Shown: one piece after another, positions 1 to 8,563 of the stretch
Layout: each line of letters begins with the position of its first letter
Numbering within the stretch: position 1 is the stretch's first letter
From: Myxococcus vastator
GTDB taxonomy: Bacteria; Myxococcota; Myxococcia; Myxococcales; Myxococcaceae
Direction: 5' to 3'
Assembly (NCBI RefSeq): GCF_010894475.1
Contig: NZ_JAAIYB010000021.1
Span: 1-39,573 of the forward strand
DNA: 39,573 nt
Translations under genes and position numbers: made by a program
The notes under the pieces: generated by a model
What the model saw: only the letters and a program-made list of their open reading frames with translations
Database searches by the model: none
Told to the model about the DNA's origin: nothing

Positions 1-1
1 G

Positions 2-457
2 TTGCTGCTGGGCGCGGTGGGGCTGGGCCTGGTCGCGGGCTACGCGCTGATGTCGCGGCTGGGAGCGCGGGCGGCGATGCCGGTGATGCTGGTGCTGGGC
101 TTCGCGGTGAGCAGCGTGGGCAACCTGCTGACCGGGTTGGCCTGGGCCGTCTCCGCCGCGTTCGCGATGCAGGCCGTGCGCGGTGTGGGCCTCGCCGCCA
201 TGGATGTGGCCAGTCACACGCTCATCCAGCGCTGGGTGCCGGCTGGGATGCGGGGCCGGGTGTTCGGCAACTTCTACGGAGCCATTGGTGTGGCCGCGGG
301 GCTGTCCTACGTCGCCGGGGGATTGTTGCTGGATGCGACGTCCGCGCCGGTGACGCTGCTGGTGGTGGGCGCGGGTGGAACGCTCGCCACCCTGGTGGTG
401 GCGTGGCGGCTTCCGGTCGCGCTGCGGGCAAGCGCCGCGACGCGCGAACCGGAATGA
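2..457 (+). CDS. MFS transporter, C-terminal part (cut by window edge)
   Basis: This is the last 151 residues of a protein whose 5' part lies outside the window. Four or five strongly hydrophobic helices are visible (for example LLLGAVGLGLVAGYALM and the VTLLVVGAGGTLATLVV stretch). Between them lie short basic loops such as SRLGAR and RWVPAGMRGRVFG. The R-G-R loop before a glycine-rich helix is typical of the second half of major facilitator superfamily exporters. The substrate cannot be inferred. It ends four bases before the convergent PAP2-like gene. No start codon is assigned because the reading frame is open at the edge. Confidence 0.75.
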   Translation: MLLGAVGLGLVAGYALMSRLGARAAMPVMLVLGFAVSSVGNLLTGLAWAVSAAFAMQAVRGVGLAAMDVASHTLIQRWVPAGMRGRVFGNFYGAIGVAAGLSYVAGGLLLDATSAPVTLLVVGAGGTLATLVVAWRLPVALRASAATREPE

Positions 458-461
458 CGCC

Positions 462-1334
462 TCAGACGCGCTTGAAGTGGGCTCGCACGGTGGTCGCCGT
501 GGCGTGCTGGAGCCGGGAGAAGCAGGCGCGAAACGCCATGAACCACGCGGCGCCCGCCAGCAGGTCCACGGCATAGTGATAACGCAGCACCAGCGTGGAC
601 ATGAGGATGGCCACGGCGACGGGCAACATCAGCCGGAAGCGCCACGGGTGCTGACGCCGGTCGTGTTCGAGCAGCACCAGCGTGATGTACGTGTGCAGGC
701 TGGGGAAGAGGTCGTAGGTGGACGAGCCACTCGCCACGACGGCGGCATTCAGTTGTGTGAACCAGCCGCCCTCGAGGGGGACGGTGAACAGCTCCGGCCA
801 GGCGGCCACGGGTCCGATGGCGGGCATCAGGTAGTAGCCGGCGATGCCCGGGACATAGGCGGAGAAGACGTCGACGAAGAAGCGCTCCGCCCGCGCCCGT
901 GGCCCCACCAGCGCCCAGGCCATGGCGAGGTGCAGGTAGCCGTGGAACGCCAGATAGCTGGCGCTGAAGAACTCGTTGACCCAGGGCGTGCTCCACCGCT
1001 GGAGCCACGCGGCCGGGGTGATGCCAAACAGGAACACGTCGGCGGACAGGAGCCACGCGTCACGCGTCACGAGCCCCAGCGCGGGGACGGCCTGCTTCAC
1101 GGAGGCATAGAAGAAGAACGTCGCGAGGTAGGCGAGCAGCAGCCGGGCCCGGAAGACCTGGGCCACCGCGTCCAGGCGCGTCAGCAGCGCCACGCTGCCC
1201 ATGAACAGCACCGTGCCGCCAACAGCCTGCACGGTGACGGCCGCGGAGACTCCCGCGACGAACGCCAGCGCCGTCGAGAGGGCGATACCGAACGCCGCCA
1301 AGAGCACTTCGTGCGGGTACAGCCGCTCAGGCAT
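462..1334 (-). CDS. PAP2-superfamily membrane protein, Aur1/inositolphosphotransferase-like
   Basis: This 290-residue protein has about six to eight hydrophobic helices. Two PAP2-type catalytic motifs are visible: FPSLHTY (His214) and HYAVDLLAG (His253 and Asp257). The first motif has PSLH rather than PSGH, and the Arg of the classical S-R-x5-H motif is Thr. That pattern fits the PAP2_3 branch, which includes Aur1-type phospho-headgroup transferases, better than simple phosphatases. By family knowledge it would hydrolyse or transfer a lipid phospho-headgroup at the membrane. Its ATG overlaps the stop of the upstream desaturase gene by 8 bases (ATGCCTGA), so the two are probably translationally coupled and act on one lipid. 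The exact substrate is unknown. Confidence 0.75.
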   Translation of the reverse strand: MPERLYPHEVLLAAFGIALSTALAFVAGVSAAVTVQAVGGTVLFMGSVALLTRLDAVAQVFRARLLLAYLATFFFYASVKQAVPALGLVTRDAWLLSADVFLFGITPAAWLQRWSTPWVNEFFSASYLAFHGYLHLAMAWALVGPRARAERFFVDVFSAYVPGIAGYYLMPAIGPVAAWPELFTVPLEGGWFTQLNAAVVASGSSTYDLFPSLHTYITLVLLEHDRRQHPWRFRLMLPVAVAILMSTLVLRYHYAVDLLAGAAWFMAFRACFSRLQHATATTVRAHFKRV

Positions 1335-2259
1335 CCGGCGTGGCGGGCTTCGCCCCTCGGATGAGCGAGCCGGAGAGGACGCCGCGCACGAACGAGAAGT
1401 AGGACGGGATGAAGGGGGCCCCCTGCGCGACGAGGTCCGCGCGCAGCGTCCGGTGCAGCGCGGGCAGGTTGTACCAGGGCACGCGGGGGTACAGGTGGTG
1501 CTCCAGGTGGTAGTTCTCGTTGCACATGAAGAAGCGCGTCACCGGGTTCGACAGGATGGTCCGGGAGCCTCGGACCGGGTGCGTGCTCTCTGGCAGGAAG
1601 GTGTGCTGGCTCATGCCCCGGACGTTGACCAGCGTGTTGAGGAGGAGCATCGGAATCGCCCATGCATGGAGCAGCACCTGTCCGGGGATGAAGAGGACCG
1701 CGGCCGCGAGGCCCGCGCCAGCCAGCGCCACTTCGAGCAGCACCCATCGCCGCTCGGCGGTCGTTCCCTGTCGCCAGCCCAGGATGGGAATCATCGTGAT
1801 GTACGCGGGGTAGCCCAGCAGCAGCCGGCCCACATGCATCAGCAACTCCAGCCACCGTCGGCCCGTGTAGTTGGCGTAGTGGTCCGGGTCCTTCCCTCCG
1901 CCCAGGTCGGCATGGTGCTTCAGATGCAGCACCTTGTAGGCCGCGTAGTTCTGCAACACCGGGAGCGCGCAGGCGATGCCCCCCAGCCGGTTCAGCCAGG
2001 GCCACCGCGAGAGGCCACCGTGGACGGCCTCGTGGGTGAACAGGCTGATGCCATGCAATGACGCCGCGGCGATGAGGTACAGCGGGGCGCGAGCGAGCCA
2101 CACGGACCCGGTGGCGTCCCGCGCCGCGAGCACCACGGACAGCGCCGCCGCGCCCAGGTAGAGCACGAAGAACACGACGAGTCGCGGAACGTGCCGCGCA
2201 TCGACCTGCTCCAGTTCACGCAACTGCGAAGGGGTGAGGGATTCTGTCGCGGGCGGCAT
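1327..2259 (-). CDS. membrane fatty acid desaturase family protein
   Basis: This 310-residue integral membrane desaturase or hydroxylase has the three histidine boxes that bind the diiron centre: HEAVH (76-80), HLKHH (112-116) and HLEHH (251-255). Hydrophobic helix pairs lie between the boxes. The family introduces double bonds or hydroxyls into acyl or sphingoid chains using O2. The start at 2259 (MPPATESLTP) was chosen because the open frame further upstream runs into the divergent gene and is low-complexity. An alternative ATG at 2286 would overlap that gene's start. It is the first gene of a leftward pair with the PAP2-like gene. Only 25 bp separate it from the divergent BtaA-like gene, so one short control region must serve both. 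The substrate is not evident. Confidence 0.88.
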   Translation of the reverse strand: MPPATESLTPSQLRELEQVDARHVPRLVVFFVLYLGAAALSVVLAARDATGSVWLARAPLYLIAAASLHGISLFTHEAVHGGLSRWPWLNRLGGIACALPVLQNYAAYKVLHLKHHADLGGGKDPDHYANYTGRRWLELLMHVGRLLLGYPAYITMIPILGWRQGTTAERRWVLLEVALAGAGLAAAVLFIPGQVLLHAWAIPMLLLNTLVNVRGMSQHTFLPESTHPVRGSRTILSNPVTRFFMCNENYHLEHHLYPRVPWYNLPALHRTLRADLVAQGAPFIPSYFSFVRGVLSGSLIRGAKPATPDA

Positions 2260-2284
2260 GGTGGTTCCGAGGTAGAACCATGCC

Positions 2285-3274
2285 ATGGAACCTGTCCTGG
2301 TTTCGACGCCGCCCCATCGCTTGAAGTTCGCCGTTGTCCGGGAGGATGCCGCGCTGGAGTTGGCGCTCGTCGAGCGCACGCGGGCGCGGGCCGTGCTCAC
2401 GGTGGCCTCGGGCGGCTGCACGCTCCTCACCCTGGCGCGGCGCCATCCAGAACTCGAGCTGGTGGGCTTCGACTTCAACCCGCGTCAGCTCGCGCATGTC
2501 CGGGAGAAGGCGGAGGGGCTCGGCCGCCTTCCGCTGGCCCGCTACAGCGTGGACGCGGAGGACACGGCGGCCTTGAATCAGCGCGGCGAATTCGAGGGGC
2601 TCTTCCGCACGCTGCGCCGGTTCATCGAGGAGTTCGTCGCGCCCGCGCAAGAGCTCGCCGCCTTCTTCGCGCCGGCCACCCCGGCCTCACAACGCCGGGA
2701 GGCCTGTGCCCGCTGGTTCGCTTCGCCCTACTGGCCCGTGGCCTTTGAGCTGGCCCTGGCGGCGTCGCTGCTGAACACCATGTTTGGGCCCGCGGCGACA
2801 CAACACGCCGAGCCCGGCTCGTATCCTGGCTATTTCCAGGCGGTCTTCGAACGCGGCCTCCAGCGTGAGGATGCACACCGCAATCCCTTCCTCCAGCACG
2901 TCCTGCTCGGCAGATACCAGTGTGAGGACGCTCCCGAGTATCTCCAGGCCGAGGGCCCGCTGGCGCTGACGCTCGTCCAGGGCTCGTTGCCGCAGGTGCC
3001 GCGCCTGGACCGCTTCGACGTCATCTCGCTCTCCAACATCTTCGACTGGTCGGAGGACGCGCTGGTAGCTGAGTGGGCGGGGTTGCTCGCGCGTGAGGCG
3101 CGGCCCGGCTGCGCTGTCCTCATCCGTCAGCTCAACAACCGCCGGGACCTTCGCCGCTTCTTCCAGCCTGCCTTCGAGTTCGATGACGCGCTCGGCGCGG
3201 AGCTGCTTGCCAGGGACCGGAGCCTGTTCTACGAGCGCATCGAGGTCGGCTTCCGCGTGCCAGACAGCCCATGA
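2285..3274 (+). CDS. BtaA-like (DUF3419) S-adenosylmethionine:3-amino-3-carboxypropyl transferase
   Basis: This 329-residue protein resembles DUF3419, the family of BtaA. BtaA moves the 3-amino-3-carboxypropyl group of SAM onto diacylglycerol to make diacylglyceryl-homoserine. Visible family features are the SAM loop VLTVASGGCTLLTLA (about 37-51), the acidic GFDFNPRQLAH motif (61-71) and the C-terminal FDVISLSNIFDWSED block followed by an ARPGCAVLIRQ strand. The family calls for SAM binding, but the acceptor here is inference. It is shorter than classical BtaA proteins, and no BtaB-like N-methyltransferase lies beside it, so the product may not be a betaine lipid. Its TGA overlaps the next ATG (ATGA at 3271-3274), placing it in one transcript with the GNAT and diiron oxidase genes. 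Confidence 0.75.
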   Translation: MEPVLVSTPPHRLKFAVVREDAALELALVERTRARAVLTVASGGCTLLTLARRHPELELVGFDFNPRQLAHVREKAEGLGRLPLARYSVDAEDTAALNQRGEFEGLFRTLRRFIEEFVAPAQELAAFFAPATPASQRREACARWFASPYWPVAFELALAASLLNTMFGPAATQHAEPGSYPGYFQAVFERGLQREDAHRNPFLQHVLLGRYQCEDAPEYLQAEGPLALTLVQGSLPQVPRLDRFDVISLSNIFDWSEDALVAEWAGLLAREARPGCAVLIRQLNNRRDLRRFFQPAFEFDDALGAELLARDRSLFYERIEVGFRVPDSP

Positions 3275-4191
3275 GTGCCGTGCGCTTCATCGTTGCCCGG
3301 CCCGACACGATCGGGCCCTATGTCGAGCGGCTGCGCCTGCTGGAGCGTGACATCCTCTATCCGCTCGCGGATGGCGCCGACCACTTCTTCATCGACCATG
3401 GGCCCGAGTACCACCCGTTCTTCTCCTCCATGGGCGAGGCGTACTTCCTGCTGGCGCTCCGTGGAGACGACCTGCTCGGCTCCGTGACGGGGGTCTTGCG
3501 TCCGGTGTGGCACGGGACGCGGAAGGTGGACGCGCTCTATATCTGCGACCTCAAGCTGGCGAAGCACGCGCGGGGCTCCGGCCTCTCCACGAAGCTCCTG
3601 CTTCAGGGCCTCAAGCACCTCTTCCTCATCCCGCCGCTGCGCCGGATTCGTTTCCTCTATGGCGCGGCGATGCGCGGCGCCCAGGGCGACGTGATGCGCA
3701 TCGCCCGAGGCTGGAACCCGCTGCGCATGGGGCGCCCCGCGAGCCGGCTCGCGCTCTACTTCGTACCGCCCTCACGGCTCGATGCGTTGGAGACCCGGCG
3801 TGCGCCTCCGCGTCCCACGGGCGCGGGGCTCCGCCTGGGGCCCGCGCCCGCCAGGGCACTGGAGGGGGCAGGGTGGTGCACCACGGCGGGGGACAAGGAC
3901 CTTCAGCGGCTGTCCACGGGGCGCCCGTGGCCCCTGGTCCACCTGGCGGCACCGCCCGACGCCTGGACACACGGCTGGGGCGAGTACCTTCGTACCTGCG
4001 GCGTGGAATTGGCGGCGCTCGGGGGCGAGGCGCTCACCTGTTTCAGCATCGACGAGCGGCTGGAGGACCATGTCCACTGGCTGCGTGAGGCGGGCATCGC
4101 GCCGGATTCGGTGTGCACCGTCTATTCTCTGGACCTCTCCTTTCCCGTCAGGACGCCAGCATGGGTGCACCTCCCCTCGTCCGAAATCTGA
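3271..4191 (+). CDS. GNAT-family N-acyltransferase-like protein
   Basis: This 306-residue protein has an N-terminal half that reads as a GNAT fold. A beta-strand pair (AYFLLALRGDDLLGSVTG) is followed by VDALYICDLKL and the acetyl-CoA loop ARGSGLSTKLL (about 100-110). That loop matches the R/Q-x-x-G-x-G/A motif A. The C-terminal roughly 120 residues have no family I recognise. GNAT enzymes transfer an acyl group from acyl-CoA to an amine. Here the product of the preceding 3-amino-3-carboxypropyl transferase is an attractive acceptor, but that is inference. It starts inside the stop of the upstream gene and runs 31 bases into the next, so the three genes are tightly coupled. Confidence 0.6.
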   Translation: MSAVRFIVARPDTIGPYVERLRLLERDILYPLADGADHFFIDHGPEYHPFFSSMGEAYFLLALRGDDLLGSVTGVLRPVWHGTRKVDALYICDLKLAKHARGSGLSTKLLLQGLKHLFLIPPLRRIRFLYGAAMRGAQGDVMRIARGWNPLRMGRPASRLALYFVPPSRLDALETRRAPPRPTGAGLRLGPAPARALEGAGWCTTAGDKDLQRLSTGRPWPLVHLAAPPDAWTHGWGEYLRTCGVELAALGGEALTCFSIDERLEDHVHWLREAGIAPDSVCTVYSLDLSFPVRTPAWVHLPSSEI

Positions 4192-4868
4192 AGCTGCGGC
4201 AGCACATCGCCGGACTCAAGGCGGCGTGGGACGTGCTGGACGCGCCCTACCTGCGCGCACTGAGGGACGGCACCTTCGCGCGGGAGGACTTCGTCGAGAC
4301 GCAGCTCCAGTTCTTCTCCGCGGTGGCGCACTTCTCCAGGCCCATGGCGCTGCTCGTCAGCCGTCTGCCGAATCCCCACCAGCGGCTGCCGCTGGTGGAG
4401 AACATCTTCGATGAGCACGGCCGCGGCACGCTGGCTCATGGCCACGAGCGCACGTTCCAGGTGCTCCTCTCTCGCCTGGGCGTTGCGCCGGCTCGCGTGG
4501 AGCGGCTCGTGGCGTGGCCGGAGGTGCGTGCCTTCAACGTGGCGCTCACGGGTGTCGCCGCGTTTGAGGGGCCGCTCACCGGGCTCGCCGTGTTCGGCAT
4601 CATCGAGGACCTCTTCAGCGGCATCTCCCTGGAACTGGGACGTGGCATCGTCGCGCGGGGCTGGCTCCAGCACGGCGAGGTGGTGCACTACCCCACGCAC
4701 GCGGACCTCGACGAGGCGCACGCGGAGGGCTTCTACCGGCAGTTGGATGCGCCCTACGAGACGGAGGCCGGGGCGGCCGAGATTGAGCAGGGCCTGACGC
4801 TGGGCGGGCACCTCTTCCTGGGCCTGTACGACGCGCTGTTCCGGGCGCGTCACCGCCGGCTGGCTTAG
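4161..4868 (+). CDS. haem-oxygenase-like diiron oxidase (HDO), iron-containing redox enzyme
   Basis: This 235-residue all-helical protein belongs to the TenA/PqqC/CADD-like group. A near-complete set of likely diiron ligands is visible: Glu80 and His86 in VENIFDEHG, Glu149 in IIEDLF, and the H-x3-D-x2-H triad His180, Asp184 and His187 in THADLDEAH. Members use O2 for oxidative C-C cleavage, N-oxygenation or related chemistry on amino-acid-like or fatty substrates. The ATG at 4161 lies inside the GNAT gene and leaves the usual family length. An earlier in-frame start at 4113 adds 16 unlikely residues. As third gene after the BtaA-like and GNAT genes it may oxidise their amino-acid product, which is inference. 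It is convergent with the GT39 gene. Confidence 0.8.
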   Translation: MGAPPLVRNLKLRQHIAGLKAAWDVLDAPYLRALRDGTFAREDFVETQLQFFSAVAHFSRPMALLVSRLPNPHQRLPLVENIFDEHGRGTLAHGHERTFQVLLSRLGVAPARVERLVAWPEVRAFNVALTGVAAFEGPLTGLAVFGIIEDLFSGISLELGRGIVARGWLQHGEVVHYPTHADLDEAHAEGFYRQLDAPYETEAGAAEIEQGLTLGGHLFLGLYDALFRARHRRLA

Positions 4869-4952
4869 GGCCGCTGCTCGCTCGGACCTACCCGCGTCGC
4901 GCCTCCGACAGATGCCCAGGGCCGCAGCACTCGAAGACGACGGACCTGACGC

Positions 4953-6335
4953 TCAGGGCTTTCGTGCGCGCAGCCGCCACACCTGGAAGGTGTGCAACCT
5001 GCGTCCACGGAAGTCGCCGAAGAGCTCCACGGGGCCTTCCAGCGTCGTGAAGCGAGAGACCAGGTCCTCGGGAGGAGGAGGCCCGCCCTCGCTCACCCAC
5101 AGCACGTCGTACCCGGGCGTCACGTCCGGGTCGGACCAGAGGTCGTACTGACTGAAGCGCGCCGGCGCCCCCGTCTTCGTGAGCCGCCGCGCGTAGTAGG
5201 CCACCTGGGACGCCAGTTGGTAGTTGGGCGCGTACACGGCGGCGACGCTGTCGGGCGACAGGCCGGGGAACAGTCGCTGCGGCGTGGCCAACTCGCGCAG
5301 CACACTCCAGCCGTGCGTCCGCCACAGCGCCGTGTCCCGGCGGAAGTGGAGCACGGGGAAGAGCAGGTGCGAGCCCATCACAAGCACCACCGCCAGCCCG
5401 CTGAACGCCGCCGCGCGCTGCCAGAGAGGCCGCATCCCCGCCACGCCCACGCAGGCCGCGATGTACGCCGCGGACGGCCAGTTGGCCTCACCCCGGGTGC
5501 GCAGCGACGCGTAGCCGAAGAAGAGCAGGGGAACGCAGGCCGCCATGCGCAGCAGGAAGTGCTCGCGCGGACCGCGCACGCCGTACACCAGCGCGAGGGG
5601 AAAGAGCACCGGTCCTCCCATGGCGAGCTGCCCCGCGAGGAACTCGCCGAAGGTGCTCCAACCGCTGCGCCAGCCGCGCCCCAGGCCATGGCTGAGCTGA
5701 AAGGTGAAGCCCACCCAGTCATGGCCCGCGTTCCAGAGCACCACCGGAGCGAAGCAGGCGCCCGCCAGCGTCGCCGTGCGCCACGCCCCCCAGGGCATGC
5801 GCCGCGCTCGCACCGTGGCGATGAGGAACGCCACGCCCAGCAGCACGGCGGGGTACTTCGACAGCAGGGCGCACCCTCCAACCAGTCCCGCCAGGGCCCA
5901 GCGCTCCCGCCACAGGGCCCACAGGGCCAGCGTCCAGAACAGGAGCAGGGGCGAGTCGGGCGTGGGCCACACGCCTGCCACCGCGCCCGCGGGGACGACG
6001 CTCCACAGCGCCGCCGCCCGCCAGGCCGTCGCCGCGTCACCGTGGACGTCGCGCGCCAGCCGCCACACCGCGGCCACCGTCCCCACGCCGCACAGCATCG
6101 CCGTGCCTTCGATGCCCAGCAGGGCGATGTGCCACGCCACCAAGGGCGGGTGGTCGAAGTAGCCCCAGTCGAGCTTGCGGGCCCATTGCCAGTAATAGGC
6201 CGTGTCGAAGTAGACGTCCGTGCCCAGCACCAGGGCGAGCCGCGCCCCCATCGCCACGGCGAGCAGCGCCACGCAGGTCTTCAGACGGAGTCCCGCCGAG
6301 GCGGGACGCGAGACGGCGGGAGACGGCGGAGACAC
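4953..6335 (-). CDS. GT39/ArnT-like membrane glycosyltransferase
   Basis: This 460-residue polytopic protein carries a classical N-terminal GT-C signature. After the first helix comes a luminal loop with [17 protein letters not shown] and then [11 protein letters not shown], as in ArnT/PMT-type (PMT_2) glycosyltransferases. About ten further hydrophobic segments follow, and a soluble C-terminal stretch of about 120 residues is present. The family transfers a sugar from a polyprenyl-phosphate donor to lipid A, protein or another acceptor on the outer face of the inner membrane. The start is a GTG at 6335, the furthest in-frame start. The acceptor cannot be told from the neighbours. It is transcribed divergently from the DUF255 gene, with about 115 bp between them. 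Confidence 0.83.
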   Translation of the reverse strand: MSPPSPAVSRPASAGLRLKTCVALLAVAMGARLALVLGTDVYFDTAYYWQWARKLDWGYFDHPPLVAWHIALLGIEGTAMLCGVGTVAAVWRLARDVHGDAATAWRAAALWSVVPAGAVAGVWPTPDSPLLLFWTLALWALWRERWALAGLVGGCALLSKYPAVLLGVAFLIATVRARRMPWGAWRTATLAGACFAPVVLWNAGHDWVGFTFQLSHGLGRGWRSGWSTFGEFLAGQLAMGGPVLFPLALVYGVRGPREHFLLRMAACVPLLFFGYASLRTRGEANWPSAAYIAACVGVAGMRPLWQRAAAFSGLAVVLVMGSHLLFPVLHFRRDTALWRTHGWSVLRELATPQRLFPGLSPDSVAAVYAPNYQLASQVAYYARRLTKTGAPARFSQYDLWSDPDVTPGYDVLWVSEGGPPPPEDLVSRFTTLEGPVELFGDFRGRRLHTFQVWRLRARKP

Positions 6336-6450
6336 GGCGGCGACCTACCCGGCTCGCCCCGCTGTTGACCAGCATCCCTCCAGTGCTTTCGGCTTGCCCG
6401 CCCTCACGCAGGTTCGTATCTCGACAGCCATTCCCCTTCCTGGAGCCCCG

Positions 6451-8541
6451 ATGGCCACGCCCCCTCCGTCAGCTGACACTTCCAATCGTCTGGCCCGGGA
6501 ACCCTCTCCGTATCTGCGCCAACACGCGCACAACCCCGTGGACTGGTTCCCCTGGGGGGAGGAGGCGCTCGCGAAGGCGAAGGCGGAGAACAAGCCCATC
6601 CTCTTGTCCGTGGGCTACTCCGCCTGCCACTGGTGCCACGTCATGGCGCACGAGTCGTTCGAGTCGCCCGAGACGGCCCGGGTGATGAACGAGGGCTTCA
6701 TCAACATCAAGGTGGACCGCGAGGAGCGGCCGGACCTGGACCAGCTCTATCAAGGCGTGGTGCAGCTCATGGGGCAGGGCGGCGGCTGGCCCCTCACGGT
6801 GTTCCTCACGCCGGACCTGAAGCCCTTCTACGGCGGCACCTACTTCCCGCCGCAGGACCGCTACGGCCGCCCGGGCTTCCCCCGGCTGCTGATGGCGCTG
6901 CGGGACGCGTGGGAGAACAAGCAGGACGAGGTGCAGGGGCAGGCGGCCCAGTTCGAGGAGGGGCTCGGCGAGCTGGCCACCTACGGGCTGGAGGCCGCGC
7001 CCGCGGTCCTGACGACGGCGGACGTGGTGGGCATGGGCCAGCGCATGGCGAAGCAGGTGGACGCGGTCCACGGGGGCTTCGGCGGCGCGCCCAAGTTCCC
7101 CAACCCGATGAACCTCGCGCTGATGCTGCGCGCGTGGCGAAGAGGCGGGGGCGCGCCGTTGAAGGACGCGGTGTTCCTGACGTTGGAGCGCATGGCCCTG
7201 GGCGGCCTCTATGACCAGTTGGGGGGCGGCTTCCATCGGTACTCGGTGGACGCGCGCTGGCGGGTGCCCCACTTCGAGAAGATGCTCTACGACAACGCGC
7301 AGCTCCTGCACCTCTACGCGCAGGCGCAGCAGGTGGAGCCGCGCCCGTTGTGGCGCAAGGTGGTGGAGGAGACGGTGGCCTACGTGCGCCGCGAGATGAC
7401 CGACGCGGGCGGCGGCTTCTACGCGGCGCAGGACGCGGACAGCGAGGGCGAGGAGGGGAAGTTCTTCGTCTGGCGCCCGGAGGAGGTCCGCGCGGCGCTG
7501 CCGGAAGCGCAGGCGGAGCGGGTGCTGCGCCACTTCGGCATCAAACCCGGCGGCAACTTCGAGCACGGCGCCACGGTGCTGGAGGTGGTGGTGCCCGTGT
7601 CGGAGCTGGCGCGGGAGCGCGGCGTCTCCGAAGACGTCGTGGAGCGCGAGCTGGCCGCGGCGAAGCAGACGCTCTTCGACGTGCGGGAGCGGCGGGTGAA
7701 GCCCGGCCGGGACGACAAGCTGCTGTCGGGCTGGAACGGGCTCATGATTCGCGGGCTCGCGCTGGCCTCGCGTGTCTTCGGCAAGCCGGAGTGGGCGAGG
7801 TGGGCGGCGGACGCCGCGGACTTCGTGCTGGAGAAGGCGTGGGACGGGACGCGGCTGGCGCGCTCGTACCAGGAGGGACAGGCGCGCATCGACGGCTTCC
7901 TGGAGGACTACGGCGACCTGGCCTCGGGGCTCACCGCGCTCTACCAGGCCACCTTCGACGTGAAGTACCTGGAGGCGGCGGACGCGCTGGTGCGCCGGGC
8001 CGTGGACCTCTTCTGGGACGCGGAGAAGGCGGCGTACCTCACCGCGCCCCGGGGACAGAAGGACCTGGTGGTGGCGACGTATGGCCTCTTCGACAACGCC
8101 TTCCCGTCCGGCGCCTCCACGCTGACGGAGGCGCAGGTGGAGCTGGCGGCGCTCACGGGGGACAAGCGGCACCTGGAGCTGCCGGAGCGCTACGTGGCGC
8201 GGATGCACGACGGGCTCATGCGCAACGCCATGGGCTACGGCTACCTGGGCCTGGCGGCGGATGCGCTGCTGGAGGGCGCGGCGTCCGTCACCGTCGCGGG
8301 CGCGTCCGACGACGTGGCGCCGCTGCGGGCCGCCGTGGACCGTGCCTTCGCGCCCACCGTGGCGCTGGCCTGGAAGGCACCGGGACAGCCCGTGCCCGCG
8401 TTGCTGCAGGGGACTTTCGAGGGACGCGAGCCGGTGAAGGGGCGGGGCGCCGCCTACCTGTGCCGGGGCTTCGTCTGCGAGCTGCCCGTCACCGAGCCGG
8501 ACGTGCTCGCCCAGCGGCTGGCGGCGCTCACCGGCCCCTGA
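6451..8541 (+). CDS. DUF255 thioredoxin-fold protein (YyaL/SPATA20 family)
   Basis: This 696-residue protein is the normal length for its family. The N-terminal thioredoxin-like DUF255 domain (about 12-170) starts with the family signature [14 protein letters not shown] and contains the redox-like motif ACHWCH (Cys59 and Cys62). The remainder is an alpha/alpha toroid like that of sugar epimerases and glycosidases, with conserved blocks such as [12 protein letters not shown] and [13 protein letters not shown]. The cellular role of the family is poorly defined, though thiol redox and glycan roles have been suggested. The start at 6451 ([11 protein letters not shown]) was preferred over upstream frames because the family motif begins about 15 residues later. 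It is convergent with the transglutaminase-like gene, with only 22 bp between their ends. Confidence 0.9.
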   Translation: MATPPPSADTSNRLAREPSPYLRQHAHNPVDWFPWGEEALAKAKAENKPILLSVGYSACHWCHVMAHESFESPETARVMNEGFINIKVDREERPDLDQLYQGVVQLMGQGGGWPLTVFLTPDLKPFYGGTYFPPQDRYGRPGFPRLLMALRDAWENKQDEVQGQAAQFEEGLGELATYGLEAAPAVLTTADVVGMGQRMAKQVDAVHGGFGGAPKFPNPMNLALMLRAWRRGGGAPLKDAVFLTLERMALGGLYDQLGGGFHRYSVDARWRVPHFEKMLYDNAQLLHLYAQAQQVEPRPLWRKVVEETVAYVRREMTDAGGGFYAAQDADSEGEEGKFFVWRPEEVRAALPEAQAERVLRHFGIKPGGNFEHGATVLEVVVPVSELARERGVSEDVVERELAAAKQTLFDVRERRVKPGRDDKLLSGWNGLMIRGLALASRVFGKPEWARWAADAADFVLEKAWDGTRLARSYQEGQARIDGFLEDYGDLASGLTALYQATFDVKYLEAADALVRRAVDLFWDAEKAAYLTAPRGQKDLVVATYGLFDNAFPSGASTLTEAQVELAALTGDKRHLELPERYVARMHDGLMRNAMGYGYLGLAADALLEGAASVTVAGASDDVAPLRAAVDRAFAPTVALAWKAPGQPVPALLQGTFEGREPVKGRGAAYLCRGFVCELPVTEPDVLAQRLAALTGP

Positions 8542-8563
8542 AGAGGGGCCGGCGCGGCCCGCG

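Noticed and set aside
457-469. ACGCCTCAGACGC also present in the kdsD repeats near 38503
   Set aside because: Only 13 bases, both at stop codons with similar C-terminal residues; no further similarity around it.
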